Of a DNA stretch of 6,195 nt, positions 6,026 to 6,195 are shown one piece after another. Origin of the DNA: an uncultured Lachnospiraceae bacterium. GTDB taxonomy: Bacteria; Bacillota; Clostridia; Lachnospirales; Lachnospiraceae. The notes beneath the pieces are model-generated. The model searched no databases, had not been told where the DNA came from, and saw nothing but the letters and a program-made list of their open reading frames with translations. A program made the translations under genes and the position numbers. The stretch is taken from contig CAJOLO010000123.1 in the NCBI GenBank assembly GCA_905235345.1, forward strand, positions 1-6,195. The letters run 5' to 3'. Every line of letters begins with the position of its first letter. The first letter of the stretch is position 1.

Positions 6026-6127
6026 ATGGTATGTCATGAGGGAGTAACAGACGCATATGCGTAACAAGTCAACATACTGATTATAATAATCTGGCTTGTT
6101 TTAATTTGTGAGACTCATGTATGCCAT
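6026..6127 (+). promoter_or_regulatory. yybP-ykoY manganese riboswitch aptamer
   Basis: This family senses Mn2+ and usually controls manganese export or homeostasis genes. Helix P1 is CATGAG (6035-6040) with CTCATG (6114-6119), extended outward by ATGGTAT (6026-6032) with ATGCCAT (6121-6127). The conserved internal strands sit where the family has them: GGAGTAAC right after the P1 5' strand (6041-6048) and GTGAGA right before the 3' strand (6108-6113). A short hairpin ACGC-ATAT-GCGT (6051-6062) follows. Then AACAAG (6063-6068) pairs with CTTGTT (6095-6100), enclosing the conserved TCAACATACT (6069-6078), a GATTA/TAATC hairpin (6079-6083 with 6087-6091) and TGG. The GGAGTA / TCAACATACT / GUGAGA combination is characteristic; some junction pairs are not clear by eye. 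The regulated gene is beyond the window edge. Confidence 0.87.
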
Positions 6128-6186
6128 TGGCTATACATGGGGAAAGTGTATTTTAGGGTATAGCTTGCAGCTATACCTTTTATTTT
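6114..6186 (+). promoter_or_regulatory. Riboswitch expression platform: anti-aptamer hairpin and antiterminator
   Basis: Two mutually exclusive folds can be read. Ligand-free: CTCATGTATGCC (6114-6125) folds onto GGC-T-ATACATGGG (6129-6141) with one bulged T, which destroys aptamer P1 and hides the antiterminator strand, so the downstream terminator can form. Mn2+-bound: P1 keeps 6114-6127, releasing GCTATAC (6130-6136) to pair with GTATAGC (6158-6164), the 5' arm of the terminator. This predicts that manganese turns transcription of the downstream gene on, as is usual for the family. The mechanism is inferred from complementarity only. Confidence 0.75.
6157..6186 (+). terminator. Intrinsic terminator of the riboswitch platform
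   Basis: GGTATAGC (6157-6164) and GCTATACC (6170-6177) form a perfect 8-bp stem with loop TTGCA, followed by TTTTATTTT. The 5' arm is shared with the antiterminator pairing (6130-6136 with 6158-6164), which marks it as a regulated terminator. It would also stop any read-through from the aminotransferase gene when manganese is low. Confidence 0.88.
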
Positions 6187-6195
6187 GCATGTAGT

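Noticed and set aside
6043..6050. Pairing of AGTAACAG (6043-6050) with CTGTTACT (5949-5956)
   Set aside because: The complementarity is real, but both segments take part in stronger local structures and the distance is large; probably coincidental.
6051..6062. ACGCATATGCGT palindrome as a protein operator
   Set aside because: It falls inside the yybP-ykoY aptamer at the position of a short hairpin, which explains the symmetry.

Overview
The window carries the 3' part of a tryptophan biosynthesis operon in the order trpD-trpC-trpF-trpB-trpA. A class V aminotransferase gene follows, and at the right edge lies a manganese-sensing riboswitch whose target gene is outside the window. All genes are on the + strand. 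The moderate-to-low GC content, strong GGAGG-type ribosome binding sites, the protein sequences (for example the TrpC blocks AAGAD..SVLTEPKWFLGSD and RKDFTVDEY) and the type of intergenic repeat point to a Clostridia bacterium, most likely Lachnospiraceae. That placement is inference from sequence character, not from a search.

Layout: 1-885, trpD, with its N-terminus cut off by the window edge; 886-1040, a spacer with three stem-loops; 1041-1802, trpC, which cannot be read in one frame because of two frameshifts; 1832-2428, trpF; 2429-2581, a spacer with no clear element; 2582-3772, trpB; 3765-4535, trpA, overlapping the end of trpB by 8 bases; 4536-4812, a structured spacer holding a MITE-like repeat with 16-base terminal inverted repeats plus three further hairpins; 4813-5925, the aminotransferase; 5917-5963, a perfect 16-bp inverted repeat spanning its stop codon; 6026-6186, a yybP-ykoY aptamer with an antiterminator/terminator expression platform.

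TrpD, TrpC, TrpF and TrpAB convert anthranilate to tryptophan: phosphoribosyl transfer, isomerisation, ring closure to indole-3-glycerol phosphate, release of indole and condensation with serine. As written, the sequence lacks a continuous TrpC, so the pathway is either interrupted in this strain or the read contains errors. All recognisable TrpC catalytic blocks survive in the three pieces, so the lesion is recent or artefactual. TrpF, TrpB and TrpA look intact.

No wholly new system is evident. The most informative non-coding item is the riboswitch at the right edge. Its aptamer, anti-aptamer hairpin, antiterminator and terminator can all be read directly, and they predict a transcriptional ON switch for an unseen manganese-homeostasis gene.
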